Below the pieces are notes generated by a model. That model was not told the origin of the DNA. It saw only the letters and a program-made list of their open reading frames with translations, and did no database searches. A stretch of 22,228 bases of DNA, taken from Polaromonas sp. (GTDB lineage: Bacteria; Pseudomonadota; Gammaproteobacteria; Burkholderiales; Burkholderiaceae). Positions 1-7,756 of the stretch are shown in pieces (within the stretch, counting starts at the first letter, position 1; the number at the start of each line of letters is the position of its first letter). The DNA lies in assembly GCA_013823505.1 (NCBI GenBank), contig PNMH01000066.1, positions 1 to 22,228 of the forward strand, read 5' to 3'. The translations under genes were made by a program, and so were the position numbers.

Positions 1-540
1 ACGGGTGGTTCGAAAAGGGCCCCGTTCCTGTCGGCGACGATCAATCGCCTTTGCAATCGGTTGAGCAAACCGTTCTTCGCCATAGTCACGGATGACCTCC
101 GACAGGGTTGAAACTTCGGCCGTTTCCAGCCACTGAGCCACGCTCTGACCGCGCGTGGTGTCCATGCGCATGTCCAACGGGCCATCGTTGCGAAAAGAAA
201 AACCCCTCTCGGGGTCGTCGATCTGGGGCGAGCTCACGCCGAGGTCCATGAGCACCCCGTCCACACTCGCAGCACCCAACTCGCCCAGGTGCGCAAAGCC
301 CTCGTGGCGGATGGAAATCCGCGCATCGTGGGCGGCCAGCGACTGCGCGGCCTCCACCGCTTGCGGATCTTTGTCGAAGACGGTCAGCCGCCCTTGACGG
401 GACAGCTGCTCGAGGATGAGTCGCGAATGGCCGCCGCGCCCGAAGGTCGCGTCGACATAGTGGCCGTCCGGGTTGATCGCCAGTGCTTGCACGGCTTCGT
501 TCAACAGGACGGTTTGGTGAATCCATGTGCCTTGCACCAT
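1..540 (-). CDS. rsmH: 16S rRNA (cytosine(1402)-N(4))-methyltransferase RsmH, N-terminal 180 residues
   Basis: RsmH (MraW) uses S-adenosylmethionine to methylate N4 of C1402 in the 16S rRNA decoding centre. The start is the ATG at 540, giving an N-terminus that reads [13 protein letters not shown], typical of the family. The SAM-binding motif [10 protein letters not shown] is at residues 30-39. The family signature [18 protein letters not shown] is at about residues 99-116, followed by DGPLDMRMD. Family members are about 310 residues, so the C-terminal two fifths lie beyond the left edge of the window. The gene starts 5 nt after the mraZ stop, so the two are co-transcribed as the first genes of the dcw cluster. 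The next genes (ftsL, ftsI and so on in relatives) would lie outside the window. Identity is certain; only the 3' end is unseen. Confidence 0.97.
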   Translation of the reverse strand, partial: MVQGTWIHQTVLLNEAVQALAINPDGHYVDATFGRGGHSRLILEQLSRQGRLTVFDKDPQAVEAAQSLAAHDARISIRHEGFAHLGELGAASVDGVLMDLGVSSPQIDDPERGFSFRNDGPLDMRMDTTRGQSVAQWLETAEVSTLSEVIRDYGEERFAQPIAKAIDRRRQERGPFRTTR

Positions 541-545
541 CGCCC

Positions 546-971
546 TTAGAAAGAGAAGTCCTTGAAGACATCGGGCATGTCGGCCTTCATGGCTTCGGCT
601 TCCTGAGCGGCGTACACCTGCGCGTCCCACAGCTCGAAGTAGGCGCCCATGCCGAGCAGCACGACGTCCTTGCTGATGCCGGCGCCGGCGCGCAGTTCGG
701 GCGAGACGAGCACGCGCCCGGTGCCGTCCATGTCCACGTCCATGGCATTGCCCAGAAAAATGCGCTTCCACCACTGCGCCTGCATGGGCAGCGAGGCGAT
801 GCGATCGCGGAACTGCTCCCACGCGGTGCGCGGGAAAATCATCAGGCAGCCGTGGGGGTGTTTGGTGATGGTGAGCTGGCTAGCAGCCGCGCTCAGGGCG
901 TCGCGGTGCCGGGTTGGCACCGAGAGCCGACCCTTGGCGTCGAGACTGAGAGAAGAAGCACCCTGAAACAC
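546..971 (-). CDS. mraZ: Transcriptional regulator MraZ
   Basis: MraZ is an AbrB-fold, ring-forming DNA-binding protein that represses its own dcw operon in enterobacteria. The product has the two characteristic half-repeats: [14 protein letters not shown] at about residues 11-24 and [13 protein letters not shown] in the second half. The reading frame stays open to a GTG at 1004. I chose the GTG at 971 because it gives the family N-terminus (VFQGASSL...) and an AAGGA Shine-Dalgarno sits at 985-981, 9 nt upstream. This gives 141 residues, close to the 140-152 usual for the family. It is followed after 5 nt by rsmH. Four 10-bp MraZ-box-like repeats lie immediately upstream and suggest autoregulation. 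An upstream GTG start is possible but would place coding sequence inside the operator. Confidence 0.95.
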   Translation of the reverse strand: MFQGASSLSLDAKGRLSVPTRHRDALSAAASQLTITKHPHGCLMIFPRTAWEQFRDRIASLPMQAQWWKRIFLGNAMDVDMDGTGRVLVSPELRAGAGISKDVVLLGMGAYFELWDAQVYAAQEAEAMKADMPDVFKDFSF

Positions 972-990
972 CGCGATCAATCCTTGGAAA

Positions 991-1030
991 ACACTTTTCA
1001 CCACTTAAATGCACTTTTATCCACTTTATC
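991..1030 (-). promoter_or_regulatory. MraZ operator: four tandem 10-bp MraZ boxes
   Basis: Read on the minus strand, four consecutive decamers lie head to tail: GATAAAGTGG (1030-1021), ATAAAAGTGC (1020-1011), ATTTAAGTGG (1010-1001) and TGAAAAGTGT (1000-991). Each carries an AAGTG core at the same phase. This matches the known MraZ-box organisation, direct AAAGTG(G/T)-like repeats on a 10-bp period, one per DNA turn. The array ends 19 nt upstream of the chosen GTG start of mraZ. Isolated partial copies (AAGTGG at 1090-1085 and AAGTGC at 1144-1139) lie farther upstream and off phase. The repeat is seen directly; binding by MraZ is inferred from family knowledge. Confidence 0.85.
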
Positions 1031-1220
1031 AGGAAAACCAAGGTGCGCAACTCAGCGGATGGAAATTTTTTCCAATGAAATCAACCACTTAGGATACATT
1101 TTGAAGCTGTTTGCAAGCCAAAAATGCATTAAAAGCAAGCACTTACAACCGGCTCTGAATGTGATGCTTCAAAACCCTGCCGCGTCCGGGGTCGTCCAGA
1201 GGCGCGCCAGCAGGGGAATG
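1031..1220. other. AT-rich mraZ promoter region, no gene seen
   Basis: Together with the operator and hairpins this fills the 316-bp gap between hslU and mraZ. It is clearly more AT-rich than its surroundings, especially 1060-1145, as expected for a promoter region. No single -35/-10 pair stands out. A possible pair on the minus strand is TTGGTT/TAAAAG with a 16-bp spacer, which would place the -10 inside the MraZ boxes, but it is weak. I see no ORF, RNA gene or mobile element here. Confidence 0.4.
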
Positions 1221-1277
1221 GGCCGACCAACGGCTCGCGTTGGTGGCCTTGGGTGCCTTCGGACCGGTTCACGGTCC
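1221..1277 (-). terminator. Two adjacent stem-loops downstream of hslU, possible terminator
   Basis: Just after the hslU stop (1288) there is a 6-bp hairpin, GGACCG/CGGTCC, with a 5-nt loop (1261-1277). It is followed by a stronger one (1221-1248) with a 7-bp ACCAACG/CGTTGGT stem extended by GGCC/GGCC past one bulged base. Neither is followed by a T-run on the minus strand, so they are not textbook intrinsic terminators. They may slow transcription or protect the hslVU mRNA 3' end. Confidence 0.4.
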
Positions 1278-1287
1278 AGGCGAGCGC

Positions 1288-2622
1288 TCAGAGGATGTAG
1301 CGCGAGAGGTCTTCGTTGCGGCTGAGCGCGGCCAGGCGCCCGTTCACGTAGTCCGCGTCGATGGTGATGGTCTGGCCTTGCAGCTTGGTGGCATCGAAGC
1401 TCACCTCGTCCAGCAAGTGCTCCATGACGGTGGCGAGGCGGCGCGCGCCGATGTTCTCGGTGCGCTCGTTCACGTCGCAGGCGATCTGGGCGAGCTGGCG
1501 GATGCCTTCGGGCGAGAACACCAGCGTCACGCCTTCGGTGGCCAGCAGCGCCTGGTACTGGCGCACCAGCGAAGCATGGGTCTGCGTGAGGATGGCCTCG
1601 AAATCATCCACCGAGAGCGACTGCAATTCCACCCGGATCGGAAAGCGGCCCTGCAGCTCGGGGATCAGATCGCTCGGTTTGGCCAGGTGAAACGCACCAC
1701 TGGCGATGAAGAGGATGTGGTCGGTCTTGATCACACCGTACTTGGTGGTCACGGTCGTTCCCTCCACCAGCGGCAGCAGGTCGCGCTGCACACCTTGGCG
1801 CGACACCTCGGCGCTGCCGGAATCGCTGCGCGAGGTCACCTTGTCGATCTCGTCGATGAACACGATCCCGTTCTGCTCGGCGTTGTGCAGCGCCCGCGTC
1901 TTGATCTCATCTTCGTTGACCAGCTTGCCGGCTTCCTCGTCGATCAGCAGTTTCATGGCCTCGCTGATCTTGAGCTTGCGGGTCTGGCGCTTGCCGGCGC
2001 CGATCTGACTGAACATGCCGCGCAGTTGCTCGGCCATATCTTCCATGCCGGCCGGGCCCATGATCTCCATGGCCGGGCGCGCCTCCAGCAGATCAATCTC
2101 GATCTCTCGGTCGTTCAAATCGCCTTCGCGCAGCTTTTTGCGGAAGTTCTGCCGGGCCGTGCTCTCGGGCAACGCCACCACATTGACCGCGGGCTCCGCA
2201 CTGCGGGCCGGTGGAATCAGGATGTCGAGAATGCGGTCTTCGGCCGCGTCTTCGGCGCGCACGCGCTGCTTGCGCATTTCCACTTCGCGCGTCTGCTTGA
2301 TCGCGATCTCGGCGAGGTCGCGGATGATGCTGTCCACGTCCTTGCCCACGTAGCCGACTTCGGTGAACTTGGTGGCCTCGACCTTGATGAAGGGCGCGTC
2401 GGCCAAGCGCGCCAGACGGCGCGCGATCTCGGTCTTGCCCACGCCGGTCGGGCCGATCATGAGAATGTTCTTCGGGGTGATCTCGGGCCGCAGCTTGTCG
2501 TCGACCTGCTGGCGGCGCCAGCGGTTGCGCAACGCAATGGCCACGGCGCGCTTGGCGCCCTTCTGGCCAATGATGAAACGGTCGAGTTCGGAAACGATCT
2601 CTTGCGGGGTCATGGAAGACAT
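1288..2622 (-). CDS. hslU: ATP-dependent protease ATPase subunit HslU
   Basis: HslU is the hexameric AAA+ unfoldase that feeds substrates into the HslV peptidase in the cytoplasm; the complex degrades regulators and misfolded proteins after heat stress. The 444-residue product matches the family length. Visible elements, in order: an N-terminal Q-motif-like IIGQ region (17-20); Walker A GPTGVGKT (57-64); the GYVG pore loop (90-93); a variable I-domain (about 110-245); Walker B VFIDEID (254-260); the sensor-2 GARR (392-395); and the C-terminal tail LSRYIL, which docks into HslV. The start is the ATG at 2622, one base after the hslV stop, indicating translational coupling. An in-frame ATG at 2613 is an alternative. 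Confidence 0.98.
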   Translation of the reverse strand: MSSMTPQEIVSELDRFIIGQKGAKRAVAIALRNRWRRQQVDDKLRPEITPKNILMIGPTGVGKTEIARRLARLADAPFIKVEATKFTEVGYVGKDVDSIIRDLAEIAIKQTREVEMRKQRVRAEDAAEDRILDILIPPARSAEPAVNVVALPESTARQNFRKKLREGDLNDREIEIDLLEARPAMEIMGPAGMEDMAEQLRGMFSQIGAGKRQTRKLKISEAMKLLIDEEAGKLVNEDEIKTRALHNAEQNGIVFIDEIDKVTSRSDSGSAEVSRQGVQRDLLPLVEGTTVTTKYGVIKTDHILFIASGAFHLAKPSDLIPELQGRFPIRVELQSLSVDDFEAILTQTHASLVRQYQALLATEGVTLVFSPEGIRQLAQIACDVNERTENIGARRLATVMEHLLDEVSFDATKLQGQTITIDADYVNGRLAALSRNEDLSRYIL

Positions 2623-2623
2623 G

Positions 2624-3169
2624 TCAGAGCACCTCCACCGTGTGGTTCATGTTGGTGTAGATGCACAGCTCACCCGCGATGCCCAGGGATTGGCGAACGA
2701 TGTCTTCGGCGCTGAGGTCGGTGTGGTCGAGCAGCGCCTTGGCCGCGGCCTGCGCGTAGGCACCACCCGATCCGATGGCCACGATGCCGTGTTCGGGCTC
2801 CAGCACGTCGCCGTTGCCGGTGATGATGAGCGAGGCGGTCTGGTCGGCCACGGCGAGCATGGCCTCCAGGCGGCGCAGTACGCGGTCGGTGCGCCAGTCG
2901 CGCGTGAGTTCAATGGCGGCGCGCACCAAGTGCCCCTGGTGCTTCTCCAGCTTGGCCTCAAAGCGCTCGAACAGCGTGAAGGCGTCGGCGGTCGCACCGG
3001 CAAACCCGGCCAGCACCTTGTCGTGGTGCAACTTGCGCACCTTGCGGGCCGTGCCCTTGACGATGATGTGGCCCAGGGTGACCTGGCCGTCGCCTCCGAT
3101 GGCGACCTGCACTCCTTCGGGCGTCTGGCGCCTCACGCAGACGATCGTGGTTCCGTGAAATGATTCCAT
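2624..3169 (-). CDS. hslV: ATP-dependent protease peptidase subunit HslV
   Basis: HslV is the proteasome-beta-like threonine peptidase of the HslUV complex. The mature N-terminus is the TTIV sequence. Here it is preceded by MESFHG, a short leader also seen in other betaproteobacterial HslV proteins, which must be removed to expose the catalytic Thr. Conserved blocks include GGDGQVTLG, the [21 protein letters not shown] segment (split by loops) and the [11 protein letters not shown] motif near the C-terminus. I start at the ATG at 3169 (181 residues). The ATG at 3178 would add three residues, and neither has a clear Shine-Dalgarno. The gene is directly upstream of hslU with a 1-nt gap. I could not find a convincing sigma-32 promoter in the 86 bp upstream. 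Confidence 0.96.
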   Translation of the reverse strand: MESFHGTTIVCVRRQTPEGVQVAIGGDGQVTLGHIIVKGTARKVRKLHHDKVLAGFAGATADAFTLFERFEAKLEKHQGHLVRAAIELTRDWRTDRVLRRLEAMLAVADQTASLIITGNGDVLEPEHGIVAIGSGGAYAQAAAKALLDHTDLSAEDIVRQSLGIAGELCIYTNMNHTVEVL

Positions 3170-3216
3170 GGCGCTCATTTGGGGTTGATGCGGGGCCCTG
3201 CAACCGTCCCCGATGT

Positions 3217-3233
3217 CGTTGTTTGAAACAACG
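3217..3233. repeat. Perfect inverted repeat upstream of hslV
   Basis: CGTTGTTTGAAACAACG is an exact palindrome with two 8-bp arms around one central base. It lies between the stop of the STAS-domain gene and the hslV start. There is no T-run after it on the minus strand, so an operator is as likely as a terminator for the upstream gene. Confidence 0.5.
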
Positions 3234-3255
3234 TGTAGATCAGCTCTGCCGCGGA

Positions 3256-5079
3256 TCAGTCGTTGCGGACCACGACCTTGGCGTACTCGGTGATGCCGAT
3301 CACGTGGAAGAAGGCCGACACCAGGCGGTGCGCGTCCACAAACTGCACGAAGCGGCGTTCGGCGTGGTGTTGCGACACCCAGTTGAGCAAGGTACCTGCT
3401 GCAGAAAAATCCACCCGGATCAGGTTGCGGCAGGAAATGATCAACACGTCGGCGCCCATGAGGCGGCGCTCGAGCATGTCCAGCGTGGCTTGAGGGTCGC
3501 CCCGGATCTCGCCCGAGAGCTCCACCAAACCAAGCTGGTTGAATTCGGACGACTGCCCTTCCAGCACCGATTCGCCTGGGTAGGCGGAAGGCACCGATTC
3601 GAGCACCGCTTCGCTGAGCACGGACTGGCCCGCGTCGTCGGAACGTTCAGCGGCAATGGACGTGACGTGGCAGCGCGGTTTTTCCCAGCCCGGCGGGGAC
3701 ACCTCGTAGGTCACGCAGAAGTCGAGCGCGGTCAACTCGAACTCATCGGGCCGGTTCATCACGCGCAGCACCGCCATGCGCAGTTCCCACCAGAGCTGCT
3801 CGACATCGCGGCGGCCCGAGGGGGTGAAGTTCTTGAGAAGATCGCGGAACACGGCCGAGCCCAGGAACCGGAGCTCCACGTCCTGGTCGCCCCAGAGCGT
3901 GAAGATGCCCAGCAGGGCGCGCGCCGCCTTCAGGTCCATGGTTTCCATGGGGGTCCAGTCGAGCACCCACGGTTGTTTGGCGCGCAACAAGACGTTCTGC
4001 AAGGTGCCGACCGCATGGGCATCCAGCTCGGCTTCGCTCACCCACACCGCGCGGTTCGTGCTTGCGGTGGGCGTGAACGTCTTGCCGGTCATCGACGATA
4101 CCGTTTCCGGCATGTCGTACCACTGCGGGGCGGAACGGCTGAAACGGTTGACGAAATCGACCGCGCGGCTCTCGAACGGCGCCAACTGCCCGGTGGCACG
4201 GTACAGGTCGAACAGGGCCAACCAGTCGTCGATCTCGTCGACCTTGGAGCCGCCCTCGCCCAACACGTCCATCAAACCTTGCTCGGCGCCCGCGTCATCG
4301 CCGTTGGCGAAACGGATCGCGGCTTCCTCGACATCGGGATCCTGAACGATCGCCTGTACGTCAAGCGAATAAAAGTGCGAGGCGGAAAACGCGCCACCGC
4401 TGGAATGGGAACTGCCGAGTTCGCTGGGTTGGGTCGGCGCCATCAGACCCGTGCGGTTCGGGCCCTGGCCGGCCTTGGCAGCCGAGGTTTGTTCGGCCGT
4501 GGCAGGGTTGCGGGCCTCGACCGCAGGGGACCCGGTCTGTGGCTTGCTGGCAGCCAAAGGCAGTGCTGCGGGTTCTGTCTCGTCGTACTGGGCCTGGCGT
4601 TGGCGGGCCTGGGGGTCTGGCGCAACAACTGGAACGTCGTCCTTGCCCTTGAGCGGCGAACCACCCGAACCACCCGCCGCCGCATTGAGGCTGGAGCCCG
4701 TGCTGACCAACGAATCCGGGCCCTTGGTCTTCCACCACTGCATCGACATCTGGGCTTCGATCTCGTCGATCTTCTTCAGCGTCTCGGCGCGGTCATCGGG
4801 CTTGGAAGGCAGGCTGCTCTGGAAGAACGATGGCCGCATGCCCGGGCCTTCGGGGCTCGTGCCCTCGCGGCTGCGGATCTTGCGCAGCATGTCGAACTCG
4901 CGCTTGCGCACAAAGTCGTTGCGCCGTTTGCGCTCGATCATTTCCTTCAGCGCTGCCTTGCTGTACTCGCTCTCGCGATCGGCCTGGCGCGTGTCCAGAT
5001 CGGCCCAGCTCGTGGTCGGATGACGCACGAACTTCACCACCTTCGAAAGGAAGCCGCCGTTGGAATCGTCCTTGGACAT
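3256..5079 (-). CDS. Uncharacterised 607-residue protein with C-terminal STAS-like domain
   Basis: The function is not established. The N-terminal ~120 residues are highly charged and helical (for example [18 protein letters not shown]). Next comes a low-complexity Gly/Ser/Pro/Gln linker at about 125-235. A central region (about 240-500) looks like helical repeats, with Trp-rich stretches. The C-terminal ~97 residues (about 511-607) read as a STAS-type fold: a [21 protein letters not shown] strand-turn-helix (in shorter pieces GADVLIISC and VDFSAAG) and then [17 protein letters not shown] domains serve in anti-anti-sigma factors and phospho-switches; the phospho-acceptor Ser would be in VDFSAAG. 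No signal peptide or membrane segment is visible. It follows dksA by 50 bp on the same strand and may be co-transcribed. No Shine-Dalgarno is evident before the ATG at 5079. The domain call is moderately sure; the role is unknown. Confidence 0.8.
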   Translation of the reverse strand: MSKDDSNGGFLSKVVKFVRHPTTSWADLDTRQADRESEYSKAALKEMIERKRRNDFVRKREFDMLRKIRSREGTSPEGPGMRPSFFQSSLPSKPDDRAETLKKIDEIEAQMSMQWWKTKGPDSLVSTGSSLNAAAGGSGGSPLKGKDDVPVVAPDPQARQRQAQYDETEPAALPLAASKPQTGSPAVEARNPATAEQTSAAKAGQGPNRTGLMAPTQPSELGSSHSSGGAFSASHFYSLDVQAIVQDPDVEEAAIRFANGDDAGAEQGLMDVLGEGGSKVDEIDDWLALFDLYRATGQLAPFESRAVDFVNRFSRSAPQWYDMPETVSSMTGKTFTPTASTNRAVWVSEAELDAHAVGTLQNVLLRAKQPWVLDWTPMETMDLKAARALLGIFTLWGDQDVELRFLGSAVFRDLLKNFTPSGRRDVEQLWWELRMAVLRVMNRPDEFELTALDFCVTYEVSPPGWEKPRCHVTSIAAERSDDAGQSVLSEAVLESVPSAYPGESVLEGQSSEFNQLGLVELSGEIRGDPQATLDMLERRLMGADVLIISCRNLIRVDFSAAGTLLNWVSQHHAERRFVQFVDAHRLVSAFFHVIGITEYAKVVVRND

Positions 5080-5129
5080 GGGTGGTTGGGTGCCGGAAAA
5101 GGGTCGGGATCGCAGTCGGTGGGAGATGC

Positions 5130-6323
5130 TCAGTCCCCGAACATCTTCTGCTTGAGCTCGCGCCGCTGCTGGGCTTCGAGCGACAGGCTGGCGGTCGGGC
5201 GTGCCATCAGGCGCCCCACGCCGATGGGCTCACCGGTCTCTTCGCAATAACCGTAGTCGCCCGAATCGATGCGGACGATGGCCTGTTCGATCTTCTTGAG
5301 CAGCTTGCGCTCGCGGTCGCGGGTGCGCAGCTCGAGGGCGTGCTCTTCTTCGATGGTGGCGCGATCGGCTGGATCGGGCACCACCACGGTGTCTTCGCGC
5401 AAGTGTTCGGTGGTTTCGCCGGCATTGGCCAGCATGTCGGCTTTCAACAGCGAGAGCTTGCGGCGGAAGTAGGCCAGCTGCAGGTCGCTCATGTATTCGC
5501 TGTCGGGCATCGCCTGCACGTCCTGATCGGTCAACTGATCGGCGGGCAGGGTCTTCCAGTTGTTGGCCCGCTTGGGGTCTTTCTGGATCGAGGAGGGGAC
5601 GGGAGGGGTCATGACAGCACGTTCGTTCGTGTGGGAAAAGGTCGCTTTGGCAGCATCGGGTGCGTGGGTAGGCACCACAGCCGCCTGTGTCATCTGCTCC
5701 ATCATGACTTTTTTGGCCGCCCGCTTGCCCAATGGGCGAGGTGTGGGCTCAACCACCACGGGGGCTGGGGCCGGTGCACGCTTGGCGCTGGCGGCTTTGG
5801 AGACAGGGGCAGCGGAGGCCGCCCGGGGAGCAGAAGTGGTCACAGTGGGAACAGCCGCCTTGGCGGCGGGCTGTACCTTGGATTTGGCGGAAGTCGCCGG
5901 AATGGGCTTGACCGCGGGTGTGCGGGAAGGCGTGGGCTTGACCGGTGCAGCCGACTTTTTGGCGGCAGCGACGGGTTTGCTCGAAGCCGTGGTTTTGGCC
6001 ACAGGCTTGGGGGAGGCTTTCGCAGCAGGCGAAGCGGCTTTTTTGATCGGCGCAGTTACTTTCGATTTGACAGGCCCTTTGGCCGCAGGTTGGGTCACTT
6101 TGGTCGCCGCTTTCACAGGTGCCTTGGCCGCCACTTTCGCTGCGGGCTTGGGCGCCGTTTTGGACGCTGGCTTCACGGCAGCCTTGGCAGCCGGCCTGGC
6201 GGCGCTTTTCGCCGCCGGCTTGCGCGCTGCGGGTGCAGCCGCCTTGGCCGCCGAAGAGCGCCCTTTCGCGCTCGCGGCTGCGGACTTGGCTGGTTTCGCT
6301 GACTTGGTAGCCGGGGCTTTCAC
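5130..6323 (-). CDS. dksA: RNA polymerase-binding transcription factor DksA with long basic N-terminal extension
   Basis: DksA enters the RNA polymerase secondary channel and, with ppGpp, retunes rRNA and biosynthetic promoters. The C-terminal ~125 residues are canonical. SEYMSDLQLAYFRRKL (275-290) opens the coiled coil, and the tip has DPAD with the functional Asp pair at 317 and 320, followed by the ELRTRDRERKLLKKIE helix. The C4 zinc site is reduced to one cysteine (C360 in YCEETGEPIG); the other three positions are T363, S381 and A384, as in alpha/beta-type DksA. Residues 1 to ~240 are almost pure Ala/Lys/Pro/Ser/Val with AAK and PAAK repeats, like a histone-H1-type tail. The start is GTG at 6323 because AGAGGAG (6337-6331) lies 7 nt upstream; total length is 397, against about 150 for E. 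coli DksA. Internal ATGs (for example M238) could yield a standard-sized form but lack a Shine-Dalgarno. Confidence 0.93.
   Translation of the reverse strand: MKAPATKSAKPAKSAAASAKGRSSAAKAAAPAARKPAAKSAARPAAKAAVKPASKTAPKPAAKVAAKAPVKAATKVTQPAAKGPVKSKVTAPIKKAASPAAKASPKPVAKTTASSKPVAAAKKSAAPVKPTPSRTPAVKPIPATSAKSKVQPAAKAAVPTVTTSAPRAASAAPVSKAASAKRAPAPAPVVVEPTPRPLGKRAAKKVMMEQMTQAAVVPTHAPDAAKATFSHTNERAVMTPPVPSSIQKDPKRANNWKTLPADQLTDQDVQAMPDSEYMSDLQLAYFRRKLSLLKADMLANAGETTEHLREDTVVVPDPADRATIEEEHALELRTRDRERKLLKKIEQAIVRIDSGDYGYCEETGEPIGVGRLMARPTASLSLEAQQRRELKQKMFGD
5600..6323 (-). repeat. Low-complexity Ala/Lys/Pro coding repeats in the dksA 5' part
   Basis: This segment encodes residues 1-241 of the DksA protein. 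It is made of degenerate short units such as PAAK, AAKA, KPAAK and KPVA, coded by alternating GCC/GCG and AAG/AAA codons. The units are not exact tandem copies, so this is compositional rather than recent repeat expansion, but such DNA is prone to length change between strains. Confidence 0.75.
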
Positions 6324-6330
6324 AACGGGT

Positions 6331-6337
6331 CTCCTCT
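6331..6337 (-). promoter_or_regulatory. Shine-Dalgarno that fixes the dksA GTG start
   Basis: AGAGGAG on the minus strand lies 7 nt upstream of the GTG at 6323. No other start in the open frame (which runs up to 6584) has a comparable site, so translation is placed to include the whole basic extension. Confidence 0.8.
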
Positions 6338-6353
6338 CAGTGCCTGACGGTGC

Positions 6354-6391
6354 TTGATGCGGGTCCGGTGTGCGGGGTTGGGCCGCATCAA
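6354..6391 (-). promoter_or_regulatory. Stem-loop in the dksA leader
   Basis: A perfect 9-bp inverted repeat, TTGATGCGG (6354-6362) and CCGCATCAA (6383-6391), encloses 20 nt. It sits between the likely dksA -10 (6421-6426) and the Shine-Dalgarno (6331-6337), so it would fold in the mRNA leader. Its role is unknown; it could be an attenuator, a protein site or only mRNA structure. Confidence 0.5.
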
Positions 6392-6420
6392 CCTGTGTCG
6401 GCGCGGCCGACGGATGGGAG

Positions 6421-6449
6421 GTTATACCCTTACCGGAACCGGGACTCAG
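6421..6449 (-). promoter_or_regulatory. Candidate sigma-70 promoter of dksA
   Basis: On the minus strand a TATAAC -10 (6426-6421) is preceded, across 17 bp, by a weak -35 CTGAGT (6449-6444). It would give a leader of roughly 90 nt before the GTG start. Another TACAAT-like -10 at 6508-6503 has no -35. This is judged by eye only. Confidence 0.4.
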
Positions 6450-6597
6450 CCGCTGGCGAGCACCTGCACTGGAAGACCGCCGGGCCACCGGCATGGGGCG
6501 CGATTGTAGCGAGGTGGCGGCCGCGCTCCCGGAATCCGGTCGGGAGGGGAAACCCAGCCGTTGGAGAAGAGAGACAAACAGCACAGTCGCGCGAGGT

Positions 6598-7680
6598 TCA
6601 GACCAGGCTCTGGTCCAGACCCTGCACCAGGATGTCGCGCGGCAGGTCGATGCCGATGAACACCATCTTGCTGGTGCGTTGCTCGCCCTCGGCCCACAGC
6701 GGGCCCAGATCGCTGCCCATCAGCTGGTGCACACCCTGGAAGATCACCTTGCGATCGGTGCCATCCATGTCAAGCACGCCCTTGTAGCGCAGCATGCGCG
6801 GGCCGTACACCTGCACGATGGCGCCCAGGAAGTCTTCGAGCTTGGCGGGGTTGAAGGGGCGGGTGGCACGGTAGACAAAGCTCTTCACGTCATCGTCATG
6901 ATGGTGGTGATGTCCCTGCCCTTCGTGGCCATGGTCGTGAGCGGCCTTGTGTTCGTGTTGGTGCGAAGGGTGGTCGCAGTGCTCACCGTGCTCGTGATCG
7001 TGGTGCGCATGATCGTGGTCGTCGACCTTGAGGAAGTCCGGATCGATGTCGAGCTTGGCGTTCAGGTTGAAGCCTCGCAGGTCGAACACCTCTTTGAGCG
7101 ACACCTCACCGAAATGCGTGGCGCGCATGGGGGCGCGCGGGTTCATGTGCTTGAGGCGGTGGGTCAGCGCGTCCAGGTCTTCGGCGCTCACCAGATCGGC
7201 CTTGCTGATGAAGATCTGGTCGGCAAAACCCACCTGGCGGCGCGCTTCCTGGCGGTCGTTGAGCTGCTGCGCGGCGTGTTTGGCGTCCACCAGGGTGAGG
7301 ATGGAGTCCAGCAGGTACTGCTCGGCCACCTCGTCGTCCATGAAGAAGGTCTGCGCCACCGGGCCCGGATCGGCCAGACCGGTGGTCTCGATCACCACGC
7401 GGTCGAAATCGAGCTCGCCCTTGCGCTTCTTCTCGGCCAGATCGCGCAGCGTGGCGCGCAGGTCGTCGCGGATGCTGCAGCAGATGCAGCCGTTGCTCAT
7501 CTGAATGATGTTTTCGGTGGTGTCGGCCACCAGGATTTCGTTGTCGATGTTCTCTTCACCGAACTCGTTCTCGATCACCGCAATCTTCTGGCCGTGCGCC
7601 TCGGTGAGCACGCGTTTGAGCAGCGTGGTTTTGCCCGAGCCGAGGAAACCGGTGAGGATGGTGGCGGGGATGAGGGACAT
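6598..7680 (-). CDS. COG0523 (CobW/YjiA/ZigA-type) metal-binding P-loop GTPase
   Basis: COG0523 proteins are GTP-dependent metal chaperones, several of them linked to zinc. The 360-residue product shows the P-loop GFLGSGKTT (11-19), the family metal motif GCICC (64-68) after NEFGE, ETTGLADP (98-105), and the G4-like motif SKAD (159-162). A His/Asp-rich loop at about 220-264 has more than 15 His and is a typical metal-loading segment of this family. A CobW C-terminal domain follows (YRATRPFNP onward). The start is the ATG at 7680, where similarity to the family begins (MSLIPATILTGF); longer readings up to 7770 have no support. The gene lies upstream of dksA on the same strand, across a 274-bp gap with its own promoter candidate. 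It is cytoplasmic; the exact metal and client cannot be read from sequence. Confidence 0.93.
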   Translation of the reverse strand: MSLIPATILTGFLGSGKTTLLKRVLTEAHGQKIAVIENEFGEENIDNEILVADTTENIIQMSNGCICCSIRDDLRATLRDLAEKKRKGELDFDRVVIETTGLADPGPVAQTFFMDDEVAEQYLLDSILTLVDAKHAAQQLNDRQEARRQVGFADQIFISKADLVSAEDLDALTHRLKHMNPRAPMRATHFGEVSLKEVFDLRGFNLNAKLDIDPDFLKVDDHDHAHHDHEHGEHCDHPSHQHEHKAAHDHGHEGQGHHHHHDDDVKSFVYRATRPFNPAKLEDFLGAIVQVYGPRMLRYKGVLDMDGTDRKVIFQGVHQLMGSDLGPLWAEGEQRTSKMVFIGIDLPRDILVQGLDQSLV

Positions 7681-7756
7681 GGCGGGCGCGACGGTGTCGG
7701 AGGTGGGCGAACGGGGTGGGCAGTCGGAAGAAGCGCGCAAGTGTATGCGAGCCCCT

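Noticed and set aside
1240..2715. 491-codon plus-strand frame opposite hslU
   Set aside because: It mirrors the hslU codons and shows only His/Leu/Gly/Ala-rich low-complexity sequence typical of antisense frames.
3160..5250. 696-codon plus-strand frame opposite the STAS-domain gene
   Set aside because: It is an antisense shadow; the minus-strand frame has recognisable domains and normal amino-acid use.
5130..6323. Possibility that the dksA frame is two genes, a histone-like protein and a separate DksA
   Set aside because: There is one uninterrupted frame, no internal stop, and no Shine-Dalgarno before the internal ATGs. A single product is the simplest reading, though internal initiation cannot be excluded.
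5600..6360. Gly/Ala-rich plus-strand frames opposite the dksA tail (one looks like a glycine-rich protein)
   Set aside because: They are produced by reading the Ala/Lys repeat DNA backwards. The minus-strand frame has a strong Shine-Dalgarno and continues into a certain DksA domain.
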